From: Brevibacillus sp.
GTDB lineage: Bacteria; Bacillota; Bacilli; Brevibacillales; Brevibacillaceae
Length of the DNA: 64,000 nucleotides
Direction of reading: 5' to 3'
Assembly: GCA_017656235.1 (NCBI GenBank)
Contig: JACDOF010000001.1
Coordinates: forward strand, 1,054,001-1,118,000
Shown piece after piece: positions 37,668 to 47,778 of the stretch. The number at the start of each line of letters is the position of its first letter. Within the stretch, counting starts at the first letter, position 1. The notes beneath the pieces were generated by a model. That model worked only from the letters and a program-made list of their open reading frames with translations. It searched no databases and was not told the origin of the DNA. The position numbers were made by a program, and so were the translations under genes.

Positions 37668-37710
37668 AGGATACCACCCTCACCCTATACATTCAAACAT
37701 TTTTTTGAAT
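37668..37710 (-). promoter_or_regulatory. cadA promoter with overlapping CadC-type operator
   Basis: On the minus strand TTGAAT (37691-37696) and TATCCT (37668-37673) are spaced by 17 bases. The inverted repeat ATTCAAA-6-TTTGAAT (37691-37710) overlaps the -35. CadC operators in the literature contain TCAAAT/TTTGA half sites, so repression of cadA by CadC here is likely. Confidence 0.7.
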
Positions 37711-37807
37711 ATAAGAGCAACTTCCCCTCTTTCCGCTGCTGCAATTCCTTTCCTCGTCCTGTGCAAACAGCTATAATAGCAGGTAGACGCTTATCGGAAA
37801 CATCACG

Positions 37808-37822
37808 AATGATCATATCATT
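37808..37822. promoter_or_regulatory. palindrome in the cadC leader
   Basis: AATGAT-CAT-ATCATT lies between a TATAAT box (37772-37777) and the cadC RBS. It is a possible second operator for autoregulation. Its -35 partner is poor, so the promoter is uncertain. Confidence 0.4.
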
Positions 37823-37834
37823 GGGGGGATCGCC

Positions 37835-38197
37835 ATGCCGGGCCAGGCAAGAGACGATGTATGCGAAATCCAGTGCTTTGACGAATCCAAGGTACAGCGG
37901 CTCAAGCCGGCTGTGCGTGACGCAGACGGTGTAGCGAAGATTTTTAAGGCTTTGGCTGATGATACCCGGGCGAAAATCATCTACGCGTTGGCCTTGGAAG
38001 AAGAGCTTTGTGTCTGTGATGTGGCAGCGGTAATCGGTGGCACGACGGCTACCGCTTCCCATCATTTGCGATTATTGCGCAACATGGGTCTGGCCAAGTA
38101 CCGTAAGGAAGGAAAACTGGTCTTCTACTCGCTTGACGACGAGCATGTCCGCCACTTGATCATGGCTGGGGTGGAGCACGCCCGGGAATTGAGCTAG
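37835..38197 (+). CDS. cadC: ArsR/SmtB-family metal sensor CadC
   Basis: This dimeric repressor senses Cd/Pb/Zn and releases DNA on metal binding. The 120-residue protein has the CadC N-terminal Cys pair (DVCEIQC near residue 9), a LCVCDVA motif near residue 57 carrying the other two metal-binding Cys, and a winged helix with TATASHHLRLL. All four Cys of CadC alpha-3N sites are present. It is divergent from cadA with an operator between them. Confidence 0.94.
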   Translation: MPGQARDDVCEIQCFDESKVQRLKPAVRDADGVAKIFKALADDTRAKIIYALALEEELCVCDVAAVIGGTTATASHHLRLLRNMGLAKYRKEGKLVFYSLDDEHVRHLIMAGVEHARELS

Positions 38198-38341
38198 AAA
38201 AACCCGCTCTTCGCATGAGCAAATTGGCGGGGCTTGTTGCTGTCCAGGGCCGGCAGAATGGTGATTGACCCTTTATGATCCATCTGATATGTTGGTTGCA
38301 TGTAGAGACAAACCATCTTTTGCCTCAGGGGAGGAATAGCC

Positions 38342-39178
38342 ATGTATTACGTAGACGGCAAATGGATCGAACCGGGAGAAGCGGCGGTTCATCCGGAAGA
38401 TAGAGGGTATCAGTTCGGAGACGGTATTTACGAAGTCTTCCGAATCTATCAGGGGAAGATCTACCAATGGGATTCGCACTTCGCCCGCTTGCAAAGAAGC
38501 GCAAACGAACTGCAGTTGGCGTTACCGTGGACAAACAGTGAACTGAAGGCGATTGCTGAACAATTGATGGAAAAGAATGGGATAGGCGGTTCTGATGACG
38601 CCATCCTCTACATGCAGGTCACGCGGGGCGCCGCTCCCCGTCAGCATGAATACCCGGATAACCAGCGTCCGGTTTTGTCAGCTTTCGCCAGACATAAAGA
38701 GCGGCCGCATGCTGAACTTAAAAGCGGCATCAGCGCCGCCCTTGTACCCGACATTCGCTGGCTGCGCTGTGACATCAAGAGCCTGAACTTGTTGGGAGCA
38801 GCAATGGCCAAACAGCAAGCCAAACAAAGCGGCGCCTTTGAAGCGATTCTGCACCGGGACGGCATCGTCACGGAAGGGAGTGCGTCCAATCTGTTTGCCG
38901 TGAAAGACGGTGTACTCCACACCCACCCGGCCAATCACCTCATCCTGCATGGCATTACGCGGCAGATTGTGATCGAGCTGGCCCAAACGCTGTCTTTAGA
39001 AGTACGGGAAAAAGCGTTTCGTACTGAGTTTTTGCGGCAAGCAGACGAGTTGTTTTTCACGGGGACGACGGTGGAAGTCATGCCTGTCATTTCGGTTGAC
39101 GGGCAGCAAGTGGGAAGCGGTCGGGTAGGAGAGGTAACCCGCAAGCTGCAGGTAGCGTTTGAAGCGACGATTGCCTGA
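38342..39178 (+). CDS. dat: D-amino-acid aminotransferase
   Basis: This PLP enzyme makes D-alanine and D-glutamate from keto acids for the cell wall. The 278-residue class IV protein has the RGYQFGDGIYEV motif near residue 21, the PLP lysine in RCDIKSLNLL near 140 and the TEGSASNLF loop near 176. It has its own RBS (GGGGAGGAATAGCC) and no partner gene; the next gene is convergent lipM. Confidence 0.95.
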   Translation: MYYVDGKWIEPGEAAVHPEDRGYQFGDGIYEVFRIYQGKIYQWDSHFARLQRSANELQLALPWTNSELKAIAEQLMEKNGIGGSDDAILYMQVTRGAAPRQHEYPDNQRPVLSAFARHKERPHAELKSGISAALVPDIRWLRCDIKSLNLLGAAMAKQQAKQSGAFEAILHRDGIVTEGSASNLFAVKDGVLHTHPANHLILHGITRQIVIELAQTLSLEVREKAFRTEFLRQADELFFTGTTVEVMPVISVDGQQVGSGRVGEVTRKLQVAFEATIA

Positions 39179-39335
39179 GCGCGAAACCTAGACGCAGGCA
39201 TGGTATCGTCAAAACATCGAGGCGGCAGCGGAGTGGCTCTCTTGGCCCCGCTCCCGCCATATCGTTATCGTGCGCGTGACAACCCGGGGAAGGCGGCGGA
39301 CTGCCGGTTTGGAAAACGCCTCCCCGAGCGGTTTG

Positions 39336-40166
39336 TCAGCGGCGGAAGTTCCACTCCCGCGTCGCGTAGCGGGTGCGGACCAACTCCTCTGCCAAGGCCA
39401 TTTCCTCATCCGTCAACGACTGTGTGACCAATTGCACATCCAGCCCGGAAGCGAACCCTTGCTTGAAGGCTTCGATGGCCTGATCCAGGCTGACCGGTGT
39501 ACTTCTCACCTCATTGATGGTCACCGCCTTTTGCCGGAAACTCTCCACCATTCGCTGTTTCACCCGTTCGGACGGAAAGCGCAGCAGGGAGAAGAGCAAA
39601 TCGACGTCCATGTCAAGCAGAATGGATCCGTGCTGCAAGATGACCCCCTTCTGCCGGGTTTGGGCACTGCCGGCCACTTTTTTTCCCTCCACCACCAGCT
39701 CGTACCAGGAAGGTGAGTCAAAACAGGCCGACGACCCTGGCGAACTGTACTTGGCTTTCTCCTCCTCCGTCGCCAGCGATACCATCTCCGCCTTGAGGCC
39801 GAGCTGCTGAAAGCCGTGCAGCAGTCCCATGCTGATCACCTTGTATGCCTCGGTGACGCTGCCGGGCATTTTGGGATGGCTTTCGGAAACGATCACACTG
39901 TAAGTCAGCTCCTGATCATGCAGGACTGCCCGGCCGCCGGTAGGACGCCGCACAAATCCCAATCCATGGCGCTCCACAGCGGCAACGTCGATCTCCTTTT
40001 CTGCTTTTTGAAAATAGCCAATGGAAAGCGTTGCCGGCTCCCACGTGTAGAACCTTACCGTAGGCGGCACGCTTCCTTCGCTGTGCTTGATCAAAATGGC
40101 CTCGTCAATGGCCATGTTCATCGCCGGTGACAACCCCTGGGTGAGCACATACCGCCATTGTTCCAT
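39336..40166 (-). CDS. lipM: octanoyltransferase LipM
   Basis: LipM transfers octanoyl from ACP to GcvH or lipoyl domains, the start of lipoate synthesis in Bacillus-type pathways. The 276-residue protein has [18 protein letters not shown] near residue 75 and the catalytic Cys in [23 protein letters not shown] (split here: [11 protein letters not shown] near 148, [11 protein letters not shown] near 160). It lies beside the glycine cleavage genes, whose H protein is lipoylated. ATG 40166 follows GGGGGATGG; the frame is open to 40214. Confidence 0.92.
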   Translation of the reverse strand: MEQWRYVLTQGLSPAMNMAIDEAILIKHSEGSVPPTVRFYTWEPATLSIGYFQKAEKEIDVAAVERHGLGFVRRPTGGRAVLHDQELTYSVIVSESHPKMPGSVTEAYKVISMGLLHGFQQLGLKAEMVSLATEEEKAKYSSPGSSACFDSPSWYELVVEGKKVAGSAQTRQKGVILQHGSILLDMDVDLLFSLLRFPSERVKQRMVESFRQKAVTINEVRSTPVSLDQAIEAFKQGFASGLDVQLVTQSLTDEEMALAEELVRTRYATREWNFRR

Positions 40167-40308
40167 TTCCCATCCCCCTGTGTGATACGAGTGGGTTTCC
40201 AACCACAACGTCACGATCGATCCTTGGTATCCCGCACAACTTTTTTACCTGCCTGTCCATTGTACGGCGAACCAACGACTTCAGGCAAGGGCGGCAGCAC
40301 ACTGCCGG

Positions 40309-40351
40309 AAAAATAAAAAAGAAGCCGTGTTACATTGGATGCAGCACGGCT
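40309..40351 (-). terminator. terminator after gcvPB
   Basis: AGCCGTG (40323-40329) and CACGGCT (40345-40351) form a stem followed on the minus strand by a long T-rich run. It lies about 50 bases past the gcvPB stop. Confidence 0.8.
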
Positions 40352-40399
40352 CTTACGTTTGTTTTCAGGGAAGTTCTGCAATCGTCTGGTTGGAACTGG

Positions 40400-41866
40400 T
40401 CAGCGCTCTGGCATATACCGCAAGATTGGCTTGCGGGCAGCCGTCGCTTCGTCCAGCCGCTTTACCACGGTGGTGTGAGGCGCTTCCTGGACGACCTCCG
40501 GTGTCTCCTCACACTCGCGGGCAATTCTCAGCATGACCTCCGCAAATTCATCCAGCGTCTCTTTGGTCTCTGTTTCGGTCGGTTCAATCATCAGGCACTC
40601 CTCCACGATCAACGGGAAGTAGATCGTCGGCGGATGATAGCCAAAGTCAAGCAGCCGCTTGGCAATATCAAGCGTCCGTACCCCCTGTTTTTTCTGCCGG
40701 ATCCCAGACAGGACGAATTCGTGCTTGCAGACGCGGTCATATGGCAGTTCATACGCTCCAGCCAAACGACGCATCAGGTAGTTGGCATTCAGTACGGCGT
40801 TTTGCGAGACCTCCAGCAGCCCTTCTGCTCCCATCGTGCGGATGTAGGTGTAAGCTCGCAGCAGGATGCCAAAGTTGCCGTAGTACGCCTTGACCCGGCC
40901 GATCGAATGCGGCTTGTCGTAATCAAGGCGGAAGCGTCCGTCCTCATCCTTGGTCACGATCGGCGCGGGCAAAAACGGCAGCAGCGACGCTTTTACCCCT
41001 ACCGGACCGGCCCCCGGCCCGCCACCGCCGTGCGGCCCTGTAAAGGTTTTGTGCAGGTTGAGATGAACCACGTCAAAGCCCATGTCCCCCGGACGGGCAA
41101 TCCCCAAAATCGCATTGGCATTGGCCCCGTCATAATAAAGCAGGCCACCCGCCTCATGGACAATCCGGGCCATTTCCACTATATCCTCTTCAAACAGACC
41201 AAGCGTATTGGGATTGGTCAGCATCAGTCCGGCCGTGTCTGGTCCAACGGCGGCACGAAGCGCTTCAATGTCAACCAATCCTCGCTCATCGGACGGAATC
41301 GTTACCGTCTCCAAGCCGGCCACATTGGCCGATGCCGGGTTGGTTCCGTGTGCCGAGTTGGGGACGATGACCTTGGTTCTCTTCTCGCCGCGGCTCTCGT
41401 GATACGCGCGAATCATCATCAGTCCGGTGAATTCACCTGCTGCACCCGCTGCCGGCTGAAGCGATACGGCATCCATCCCGGTGATTTCGGCCAGGTCCTG
41501 CTGCAAGTTGTACATCACTTCCAGCGCCCCCTGCACCGTCTCGTCGGGCTGGTAAGGGTGGATGGACGAAAAACCGGGATAACGGGCCACGTCTTCGTTG
41601 ATCTTGGGATTGTATTTCATCGTACACGACCCAAGCGGATAAAAACCGGAGTCTACACCATGGTTGCGGTTGGACAGCTCCGTGTAATGGCGCATCAACT
41701 GCAGTTCCGATACTTCCGGCAGCTCAGCCGGTGTCTCTCGAAGCAAATGCTTGGGCAGCAATGCTGCTACGTCCACTTCCGGGACATCCAGATCAGGCAG
41801 GCTGTAACCGACACGTCCCGGTTGGCTGATCTCAAAGATGAGGGCTTTTTCCTTCTGGTTATGCAT
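40400..41866 (-). CDS. gcvPB: glycine dehydrogenase (decarboxylating) subunit 2
   Basis: This is the PLP-binding half of split P protein of the glycine cleavage system, which decarboxylates glycine and passes the aminomethyl group to lipoyl-GcvH. The 488-residue length equals that of the B. subtilis protein. The PLP Lys is in [20 protein letters not shown] near residue 275. The ATG at 41866 overlaps the end of gcvPA by 8 bases, so they are coupled. The terminal gene of the gcvT-gcvPA-gcvPB operon, followed by a terminator. Confidence 0.97.
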   Translation of the reverse strand: MHNQKEKALIFEISQPGRVGYSLPDLDVPEVDVAALLPKHLLRETPAELPEVSELQLMRHYTELSNRNHGVDSGFYPLGSCTMKYNPKINEDVARYPGFSSIHPYQPDETVQGALEVMYNLQQDLAEITGMDAVSLQPAAGAAGEFTGLMMIRAYHESRGEKRTKVIVPNSAHGTNPASANVAGLETVTIPSDERGLVDIEALRAAVGPDTAGLMLTNPNTLGLFEEDIVEMARIVHEAGGLLYYDGANANAILGIARPGDMGFDVVHLNLHKTFTGPHGGGGPGAGPVGVKASLLPFLPAPIVTKDEDGRFRLDYDKPHSIGRVKAYYGNFGILLRAYTYIRTMGAEGLLEVSQNAVLNANYLMRRLAGAYELPYDRVCKHEFVLSGIRQKKQGVRTLDIAKRLLDFGYHPPTIYFPLIVEECLMIEPTETETKETLDEFAEVMLRIARECEETPEVVQEAPHTTVVKRLDEATAARKPILRYMPER

Positions 41867-43214
41867 GAGCGATCGCCTCCAATTCTTGCGCCAGAGCATC
41901 AATCTCCGCTTTCGTTCGCAGTTCCGTGACAGCGATCAGCATGTGTCCCGCCAATTCGGGGTAGCTGCGCCCCAGGTCATACCCGCCAATGATGCCAGCC
42001 TGAAGCAGTGCGGCGTTTACTTCGGCCACCGGTTTCGGCAGTTTGACGACGAACTCATTAAAGATTGGCGCTGTAAAGACGACGTCAAGGCCATCTTTTC
42101 CGGCAATCGTCTGTTTGGCGTAATGGGCCTTTTGCAGGTTCATCATCGCCATCTGCTGCACCCCCTGCTTGCCCAGCGCACTGAGGGCGACGGCGGCAGC
42201 CAGGGCATTGAGGGCTTGATTGGAACAGATGTTGGAGGTGGCTTTCTCCCGGCGGATATGCTGCTCACGCGCCTGCAAGGTGAGGACGAAACCGCGTTTG
42301 CCTTCTTCGTCCTTGGTCTGGCCGACAATCCGCCCCGGCATTTTGCGCATCAGTTTGGTGGTGGTGGCGAAGTAGCCGCAATGCGGCCCCCCGTACGAAG
42401 CATGAATGCCAAACGGCTGCATGTCACCGACGACGATGTCGGCCCCAAGCTTGCCAGGTGCCTCCAACACGCCCAGACTGACGGGATTGGCCATCACGAT
42501 CAGCAGCGCACCGGAAGCGTGTGCCAGCCGCTCGATTGCAGCCAGGTCCTCGATACTGCCGAAAAAGTTTGGATACTGTACGATGACGCCCCCTGTCTGA
42601 TCGGTCAGTTCCGCCTCCAACTGAGCCAGGTCAGTCGTACCTTCGGCCGTGTAACCGACTTCGACGACCTCCACATTCTGACCGTAGGCATAGGTTTGTA
42701 AAATTTGACGTGCTTCAGGGTGCACGGCACGGGAAACGATCATTCGCTTTTTGCCGGTATGACCGGCTGCCATCATCGCCGCTTCCGCCATCGCCGTCGG
42801 ACCGTCGTACATGGAGGAATTGGCTACTTCCATACCGGTCAGTTCACATACCATGGTCTGGAACTCGAAGATGGCCTGCAGTTCCCCCTGGCTGATCTCC
42901 GGCTGGTACGGTGTATAAGCCGTGTAAAATTCAGACCGGGAAATAACGTGGTTGACCACACTAGGCACGTAGTGCTGGTAAACACCCGCACCCAGAAAAC
43001 AAACATGCGTGTCAAAGTTGACGTTTTTGCTGGCCAGTTTTTTCATGTAGGCGGTTAATTCCGGCTCGGACAGCGCTTTGGAGATGTTCAGCTTCCTGTT
43101 GAGCCGCACTTCCCGGGGAATGTCTGAAAACAACGCTTCTATCGAATCGACACCAAGCGCTTCCAGCATGGCGCGCTTGTCTTGATCGGTCTGAGGCAAG
43201 TAGCGGAACTTCAC
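41859..43214 (-). CDS. gcvPA: glycine dehydrogenase (decarboxylating) subunit 1
   Basis: This is the N-terminal half of the split P protein. The 451-residue protein has [21 protein letters not shown] at its start and conserved [15 protein letters not shown] near residue 66 and [16 protein letters not shown] near 92, diagnostic of GcvPA. Translation begins at GTG 43214 with GGAG upstream. It lies between gcvT and gcvPB and is required with GcvPB for activity. Confidence 0.97.
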   Translation of the reverse strand: MKFRYLPQTDQDKRAMLEALGVDSIEALFSDIPREVRLNRKLNISKALSEPELTAYMKKLASKNVNFDTHVCFLGAGVYQHYVPSVVNHVISRSEFYTAYTPYQPEISQGELQAIFEFQTMVCELTGMEVANSSMYDGPTAMAEAAMMAAGHTGKKRMIVSRAVHPEARQILQTYAYGQNVEVVEVGYTAEGTTDLAQLEAELTDQTGGVIVQYPNFFGSIEDLAAIERLAHASGALLIVMANPVSLGVLEAPGKLGADIVVGDMQPFGIHASYGGPHCGYFATTTKLMRKMPGRIVGQTKDEEGKRGFVLTLQAREQHIRREKATSNICSNQALNALAAAVALSALGKQGVQQMAMMNLQKAHYAKQTIAGKDGLDVVFTAPIFNEFVVKLPKPVAEVNAALLQAGIIGGYDLGRSYPELAGHMLIAVTELRTKAEIDALAQELEAIAHA

Positions 43215-43257
43215 CTTGTAACTCCTCCTTGCAGTGGCGTGGTAATCAAAGTGGGAC

Positions 43258-44361
43258 TCAATTTTTGTCGCGCTTGTAAAACGGGGTGGGTACTACCTTT
43301 GCCTTTAATCGCTTGCCGCGTATTTCTACTTCCACTTCGGTGCCGATAGCGGTGTACGCTTTGTCCAGGAGGGCCAGACCCACGTTTTTTTTCAGCGTGG
43401 GCGACTGTGTACCGGTCGTCACTTCGCCGACGTGTTTGTCACCGACGTAGACCGGATAGTGCGTACGCGGGATACCCCGGTCGATCATCTCGATCCCGAC
43501 CAGCTTTCGCGGCGCTCCCTGCTCTTTTTGCTGCTTCAACACCTCGCAGCCGATAAACGGGACACCTTTGTCTGTCTTTACGGCAAAACCAATCCCCGCT
43601 TCAATCGGAGTAATTTTTTCGCTTAATTCCTGGCCGTAGAGAGGCAGCCTGGCCTCAAAGCGGAGCGTGTCGCGAGCGCCCAATCCGCAAGGAATCAGGC
43701 CGTCTTCACGTCCCGCGGCGAGCAGTTTCTCCCACAACGGTATTGCCTGCTCTCGGTCGACATACAGCTCAAAGCCGTCTTCACCCGTGTATCCGCTGCG
43801 GGAAACGAATGTCTTGATGCCGTCCAGACTAACATCTCGCTGAAAATGGAAGAAGCCGATTTCGGACAGATCGGTATCGGTCAACCGCTGCAGAATGGTT
43901 TCGGCCAACGGTCCCTGAAGGGCCAATTGGGCGATCCGGTCTGAGATGTTTGTCACTTTCACGCCTTCCGTCAGGTGCTGGTTCAGCCAAGCCAGGTCCT
44001 TCTCGATGTTGGCCGCGTTGATCACCAGCCAGTAGCGATCCTCTTCCAGTTTGTATACCAACAGATCGTCCACCGTTCCCCCGTCCGGGTAGCACATGAC
44101 GCTGTACTGGGCCTGCCCCGCGGCCAGCTTCGCGACATCGTTGGTGGTGAGCCGCTGCAAGTACGGCAGCGCTCCTTCTCCGGCGACCTCCACCTCTCCC
44201 ATGTGGGAGACATCAAACAGGCCCGCTTTGGTTCGGACAGCTTCGTGTTCCTGGGAAATGCTCGTGAACTGCACCGGCAGTTCCCATCCGCCAAAGTCGA
44301 TCGTCTTGGCACCGTAACGGGCATACACGGGAAACAAAGGAGTTCGTTTCAATTCACTCAC
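43258..44361 (-). CDS. gcvT: aminomethyltransferase GcvT
   Basis: GcvT transfers the methylene group from aminomethyl-lipoyl-GcvH to tetrahydrofolate, releasing ammonia. The 367-residue protein has [10 protein letters not shown] near residue 25, SHMGEVEV near 51 and the [18 protein letters not shown] signature near 226. The GTG start at 44361 has GGAGGTG 8 bases upstream; the open frame extends into the riboswitch region without support. It is the first gene of the riboswitch-controlled operon. Confidence 0.97.
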   Translation of the reverse strand: MSELKRTPLFPVYARYGAKTIDFGGWELPVQFTSISQEHEAVRTKAGLFDVSHMGEVEVAGEGALPYLQRLTTNDVAKLAAGQAQYSVMCYPDGGTVDDLLVYKLEEDRYWLVINAANIEKDLAWLNQHLTEGVKVTNISDRIAQLALQGPLAETILQRLTDTDLSEIGFFHFQRDVSLDGIKTFVSRSGYTGEDGFELYVDREQAIPLWEKLLAAGREDGLIPCGLGARDTLRFEARLPLYGQELSEKITPIEAGIGFAVKTDKGVPFIGCEVLKQQKEQGAPRKLVGIEMIDRGIPRTHYPVYVGDKHVGEVTTGTQSPTLKKNVGLALLDKAYTAIGTEVEVEIRGKRLKAKVVPTPFYKRDKN

Positions 44362-44429
44362 GTGCCCTGCACCTCCTGAATGTTCCTTTTTACCATTTCC
44401 GCTTGCCTGCCTGTTCATGACTGGATGAC

Positions 44430-44497
44430 AAAAAAAGACAGAGCTAAGGGAGAAGTAAACAGACACAATGCGTGTCCTCTTCTCCCCTTCTCTGTCC
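44430..44497 (-). terminator. riboswitch-controlled terminator upstream of gcvT
   Basis: GACAGAG plus downstream pairs (44437-44455) and the complementary CTTCTCCCCTTCTCTGTC (44479-44496) form a long stem followed on the minus strand by seven T (44430-44436). The upper arm begins at the 3' end of the second aptamer, so glycine binding should prevent its formation. It lies about 70 bases before the gcvT start. Confidence 0.85.
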
Positions 44498-44660
44498 TTG
44501 GTACCTGAGAGTTGCCCTGCCATACCGGCAGGTTTCCCCTTGGGTGGCTCCTTACACGAGCTCTCTCCAGAGATGCGTCCGGCAGCGGTACTTTTGCCTG
44601 AGAGATTCACCGTTTCCCGGTTTGCTCCTTCGGCGCCGCAATCGCGGTCTCTCCCTGCTG
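44486..44660 (-). promoter_or_regulatory. tandem glycine riboswitch
   Basis: Two consecutive glycine aptamers are visible on the minus strand. Aptamer 1 starts GGAGAGACC near 44654 and contains CGCCGAAGGAGCAA and TCTCTCAGGCAAAAGTACC. Aptamer 2 begins TCTGGAGAGAGC near 44580 and has GGAGCCACC and AACTCTCAGGTACCAAGGACAG. The GGAGAG/CTCTCAGG pairs are the family hallmark. A TATAAT box lies at 44676-44681 just upstream. The platform is the terminator at 44430-44497; glycine would switch gcvT-gcvPA-gcvPB on. Confidence 0.95.
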
Positions 44661-44817
44661 CCATCATTCGCACGGATTATACATAACTTGTCATCGTTGT
44701 TCTCATACTAACGTATACCATGTAAGCAGTTTCCGTTCTTATCCTACCATGTTCGGCGAAAAGTTGAAAGCCATTTTTTCATTCCGAAAGCGTCTGTTTG
44801 GGGAAGGAGGCTTCTCG

Positions 44818-46524
44818 ATGCCCAAAACTCCGGTCACCTTTGATCGTTCCTGGCTGCCCGAGTTTAACCGATTGATCGCTGACGACGGCCCGTGGCACAA
44901 GTGGGAGCTGTTCCAACTGGCGCTGGAGGCGGAAGAAGCATTGGCAGTTAAGAATTTTGACCAACTGCAGGCACTCAAGTTCCTGCCCAGCCTGAAACCC
45001 TATCCACATCAGCTTGCCACTGCCGAAAAGGTGCTGAACGAGATGCGCGGAAGGGCGATTCTCGCCGACGAAGTGGGACTGGGCAAAACCATTGAGGCCG
45101 GCCTGATCCTCAAAGAATACATGGTCAGGGGTTTGGCCAAAAAAGTGCTGATCCTCGTCCCCGCATCTTTGGTCATCCAGTGGACCAAGGAGTTAAACCA
45201 AAAGTTCGGCATCCCTGCTGTCGCCCAAAAAAAGGAGTACATGTGGAGGCAGTACGACGTTGTGGTCGCTTCCATTGACACTGCAAAGCGTGACCCTCAT
45301 CGCCGTCACGTGCTCTCAATCGACTACGACATGCTTGTGATCGACGAGGCGCACAAGCTGAAAAACAAGCGGACGCGCAACTACCAGTTTGTGCGAGAAA
45401 TAAAGAAAAAATATTGTCTGCTGCTGACGGCAACCCCGATTCAAAACGAGATGGAAGAATTGTACAACCTGATCAATCTGCTGCGCCCCGGACATCTCGG
45501 TCACACCGAGGCCTTTGCCTCCACCTACGTGGAAGGGAAACGGCAGGCCAAAAACAACGATCAACTACGTCAGGAAATCAGCAAGGTTATGATCCGCAAC
45601 CGCAGAAGTGACGGCGGCATCCGCTTCACCCAGCGCCGCGTCCAATCCGTACCCGTGGAGCTCTCGCCGGAGGAATGGGCGCTGTATGACGGCGTGACCC
45701 GTTTCGTGCGCGAGCATTACCGTTCGCAGGCAGGAGGGTTCAACGCGCTGGCCTTGATCACCTTGCAGCGGGAAGTTTGCTCCAGCCGGGAAGCGGCGTT
45801 TATGACTCTGTACAACATGCATCAACGCGCCCCCGAAGGCTCCCCGACGCAGCAGGCGATCCAGGAGTTGGTCGATTTGATCAAACGGATCGAGACCCAC
45901 TCCAAAGCGGCCAAAACGGCCGAACTGATCAAACGAATCAACGACAAGGTGATCATCTTTACCGAGTATCGCGCCACCCAAAACTACTTGCAGAAGTACC
46001 TGAGCGAACACGGGATCACCTCCGTTCCTTTTCGCGGAGGGTTCAAGCGGAGCAAGAAAGACTGGATGACCGACCTGTTTCAAAACCGGGCCCAGGTGCT
46101 GATCGCCACCGAAGCAGGCGGAGAAGGGATCAACCTGCAGTTTTGCAATCAAGTCATCAACTACGACATGCCCTGGAATCCGATGCGGGTGGAACAACGA
46201 ATCGGTCGGGTACACCGCCTCGGCCAGGAACGGGACGTACACATCTACAACTTGTCGACAAAAGGAACGATTGAGGAACATATTTTGCACTTGCTCTATG
46301 AGAAGATCGATTTGTTTGAGATGGTGATCGGCGAATTGGATGAGATCGTGGAACGAATGTCACTCGGCAAATCGTTGGAGCAAAACGTGATCGACATCAT
46401 CATGGACTCCCAATCGGAGCGTGAAATGGCTTTAAAGCTGGACAATATGGGCAAAGTTATTCGGGCGATGCGGCAGTGTGTCAGCCCGAACCTAAGCCCG
46501 ACACAATCGGAGGCTTCCCGCTAA
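44818..46524 (+). CDS. yqhH: SNF2-family DNA helicase (YqhH-like)
   Basis: The 568-residue protein has the SNF2/Rad54-type motifs: motif I DEVGLGKTIEAGL, motif II VIDEAHKLKN, LTATPIQNEMEEL, and C-terminal helicase motifs with GGEGINLQFCNQVI and RIGRVHRLGQ. It is a dsDNA translocase; no substrate is known. ATG 44818 has GGAAGGAGG upstream, and the frame opens at 44749. It is followed by yqhG, the B. subtilis order. Confidence 0.93.
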   Translation: MPKTPVTFDRSWLPEFNRLIADDGPWHKWELFQLALEAEEALAVKNFDQLQALKFLPSLKPYPHQLATAEKVLNEMRGRAILADEVGLGKTIEAGLILKEYMVRGLAKKVLILVPASLVIQWTKELNQKFGIPAVAQKKEYMWRQYDVVVASIDTAKRDPHRRHVLSIDYDMLVIDEAHKLKNKRTRNYQFVREIKKKYCLLLTATPIQNEMEELYNLINLLRPGHLGHTEAFASTYVEGKRQAKNNDQLRQEISKVMIRNRRSDGGIRFTQRRVQSVPVELSPEEWALYDGVTRFVREHYRSQAGGFNALALITLQREVCSSREAAFMTLYNMHQRAPEGSPTQQAIQELVDLIKRIETHSKAAKTAELIKRINDKVIIFTEYRATQNYLQKYLSEHGITSVPFRGGFKRSKKDWMTDLFQNRAQVLIATEAGGEGINLQFCNQVINYDMPWNPMRVEQRIGRVHRLGQERDVHIYNLSTKGTIEEHILHLLYEKIDLFEMVIGELDEIVERMSLGKSLEQNVIDIIMDSQSEREMALKLDNMGKVIRAMRQCVSPNLSPTQSEASR

Positions 46525-46546
46525 CAGCAGGCAAGGAGGCGTAGCG

Positions 46547-47608
46547 ATGAATCAAGCGGAAGTGCGCCGTTTTGCGGAAAGGTACTTCGCCGCCTTTTCC
46601 TCACATGTACTGGAGTCTCATCCGGCCTATTTTACTGTGAAGCTGCCGGAAGAGGTTGACAAAGATATCGGAAACCGCCCCTTTTACTGGACATGGATCG
46701 AAAAAATGAATATCCCTCCGCAGCCGCTGGTGATCACCTTCACGTTCGATCCAGAGCAAAAACCGGAAGGGCTTCGCAGTGAATATCTCCACTTCGGCTC
46801 CGGCCGACTGCAGCAGATCTTCCAATCGACACGCAGACACGGCCGGTTTGTCTGTCTGTATGAACAAATGGAAGAACCGTCTCAGCGACGAGGAGCGAAA
46901 CGTCGATCCACCGTGCCTCTTACCCCCTGGCTCAACTTGAATCTGAAAATATCGTTCATCTGTGACAAAAAGCGGGACGTGCTGCTGTATCTCGGAATCA
47001 ATCTGTATCATCCCCAGGTGGTGCACGACTTTTATTTGTTCGCCCGTTCCTTGAGACTGGGTCCGTCCATCCCCGATTATGCCTACACGCTGGAGCGACG
47101 TCTAGGCATAGAGAAGGCGTCCGAGTTGGCGGAACGGGAAGTGTCCAAGATCATCGCCCAGCAGGACGATGGATGGGCAGAAGAAGCGCGAACACGGTTG
47201 GCTGAGGAAATTGAGATCTTGACGTCGTACTATGACCGAATCGCTGACCAAACAGCAGGCGGCGAGCCGGACAACTCGTGCGATCCAAAACCGACGCTAG
47301 AGAGCGAAACCGCTGCTTCCCGGACGGCGGAGAAGGACGTTTTGCTTACGATTGACGAGCATACTGCCCGCGGCGGCAGGATTCTTGACTTCCTCCGCGT
47401 TCACACCATTCCCGAGACGCCCAGGGAGGAGATCGATCAAAGCAGTTGGAAGCAAAGCACCCCGGCAGAAGAGAAAGAGCGGCGAATTGCCGAATTGAAG
47501 TGGCAGTATGAACCGCGTATCGAGATTTCGCTCATCAATGGCGGACTTTTTTACCTGTATACTCAACCTGCCTCTGCCGGCAGCCACACAGATGGTAGAA
47601 ATATGTAA
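46547..47608 (+). CDS. yqhG: YqhG family protein, extended C-terminus
   Basis: The 353-residue protein begins MNQAEVRRFAERYFAAF and has a conserved segment with FHFGSGRLQQIFQS-like YLHFGSGRLQQIFQST and WLNLNLKISFICDKKRD, matching YqhG, which neighbours yqhH in B. subtilis. The length is greater than the roughly 260-270 residues I recall for the family. A charged region (about residues 225-300) may be an insertion. Function is unknown. RBS GGAGG precedes the ATG. Confidence 0.85.
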   Translation: MNQAEVRRFAERYFAAFSSHVLESHPAYFTVKLPEEVDKDIGNRPFYWTWIEKMNIPPQPLVITFTFDPEQKPEGLRSEYLHFGSGRLQQIFQSTRRHGRFVCLYEQMEEPSQRRGAKRRSTVPLTPWLNLNLKISFICDKKRDVLLYLGINLYHPQVVHDFYLFARSLRLGPSIPDYAYTLERRLGIEKASELAEREVSKIIAQQDDGWAEEARTRLAEEIEILTSYYDRIADQTAGGEPDNSCDPKPTLESETAASRTAEKDVLLTIDEHTARGGRILDFLRVHTIPETPREEIDQSSWKQSTPAEEKERRIAELKWQYEPRIEISLINGGLFYLYTQPASAGSHTDGRNM

Positions 47609-47778
47609 AACGACTGCGAGAAAAAATGGGGTTTGCCTGACAATTTGCAACAAATCTTTTCCCTGCGACTGGTTACAATAAGAAAAGCTTCGTCATACAT
47701 CTGCTGACTCATTGGCCATACTGGTTGAATGAGCATTCGGATAGAGTGTAACTAACGCAAAAGGGAAGGTGCTTTCAC

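Noticed and set aside
39178-39336. Gap between dat and lipM
   Set aside because: No gene, hairpin or operator that I could support.
40475-41929. A 484-codon plus-strand open frame antisense to gcvPB
   Set aside because: It mirrors the conserved gcvPB gene, has no RBS and no family resemblance; long antisense frames are common in GC-rich coding sequence.
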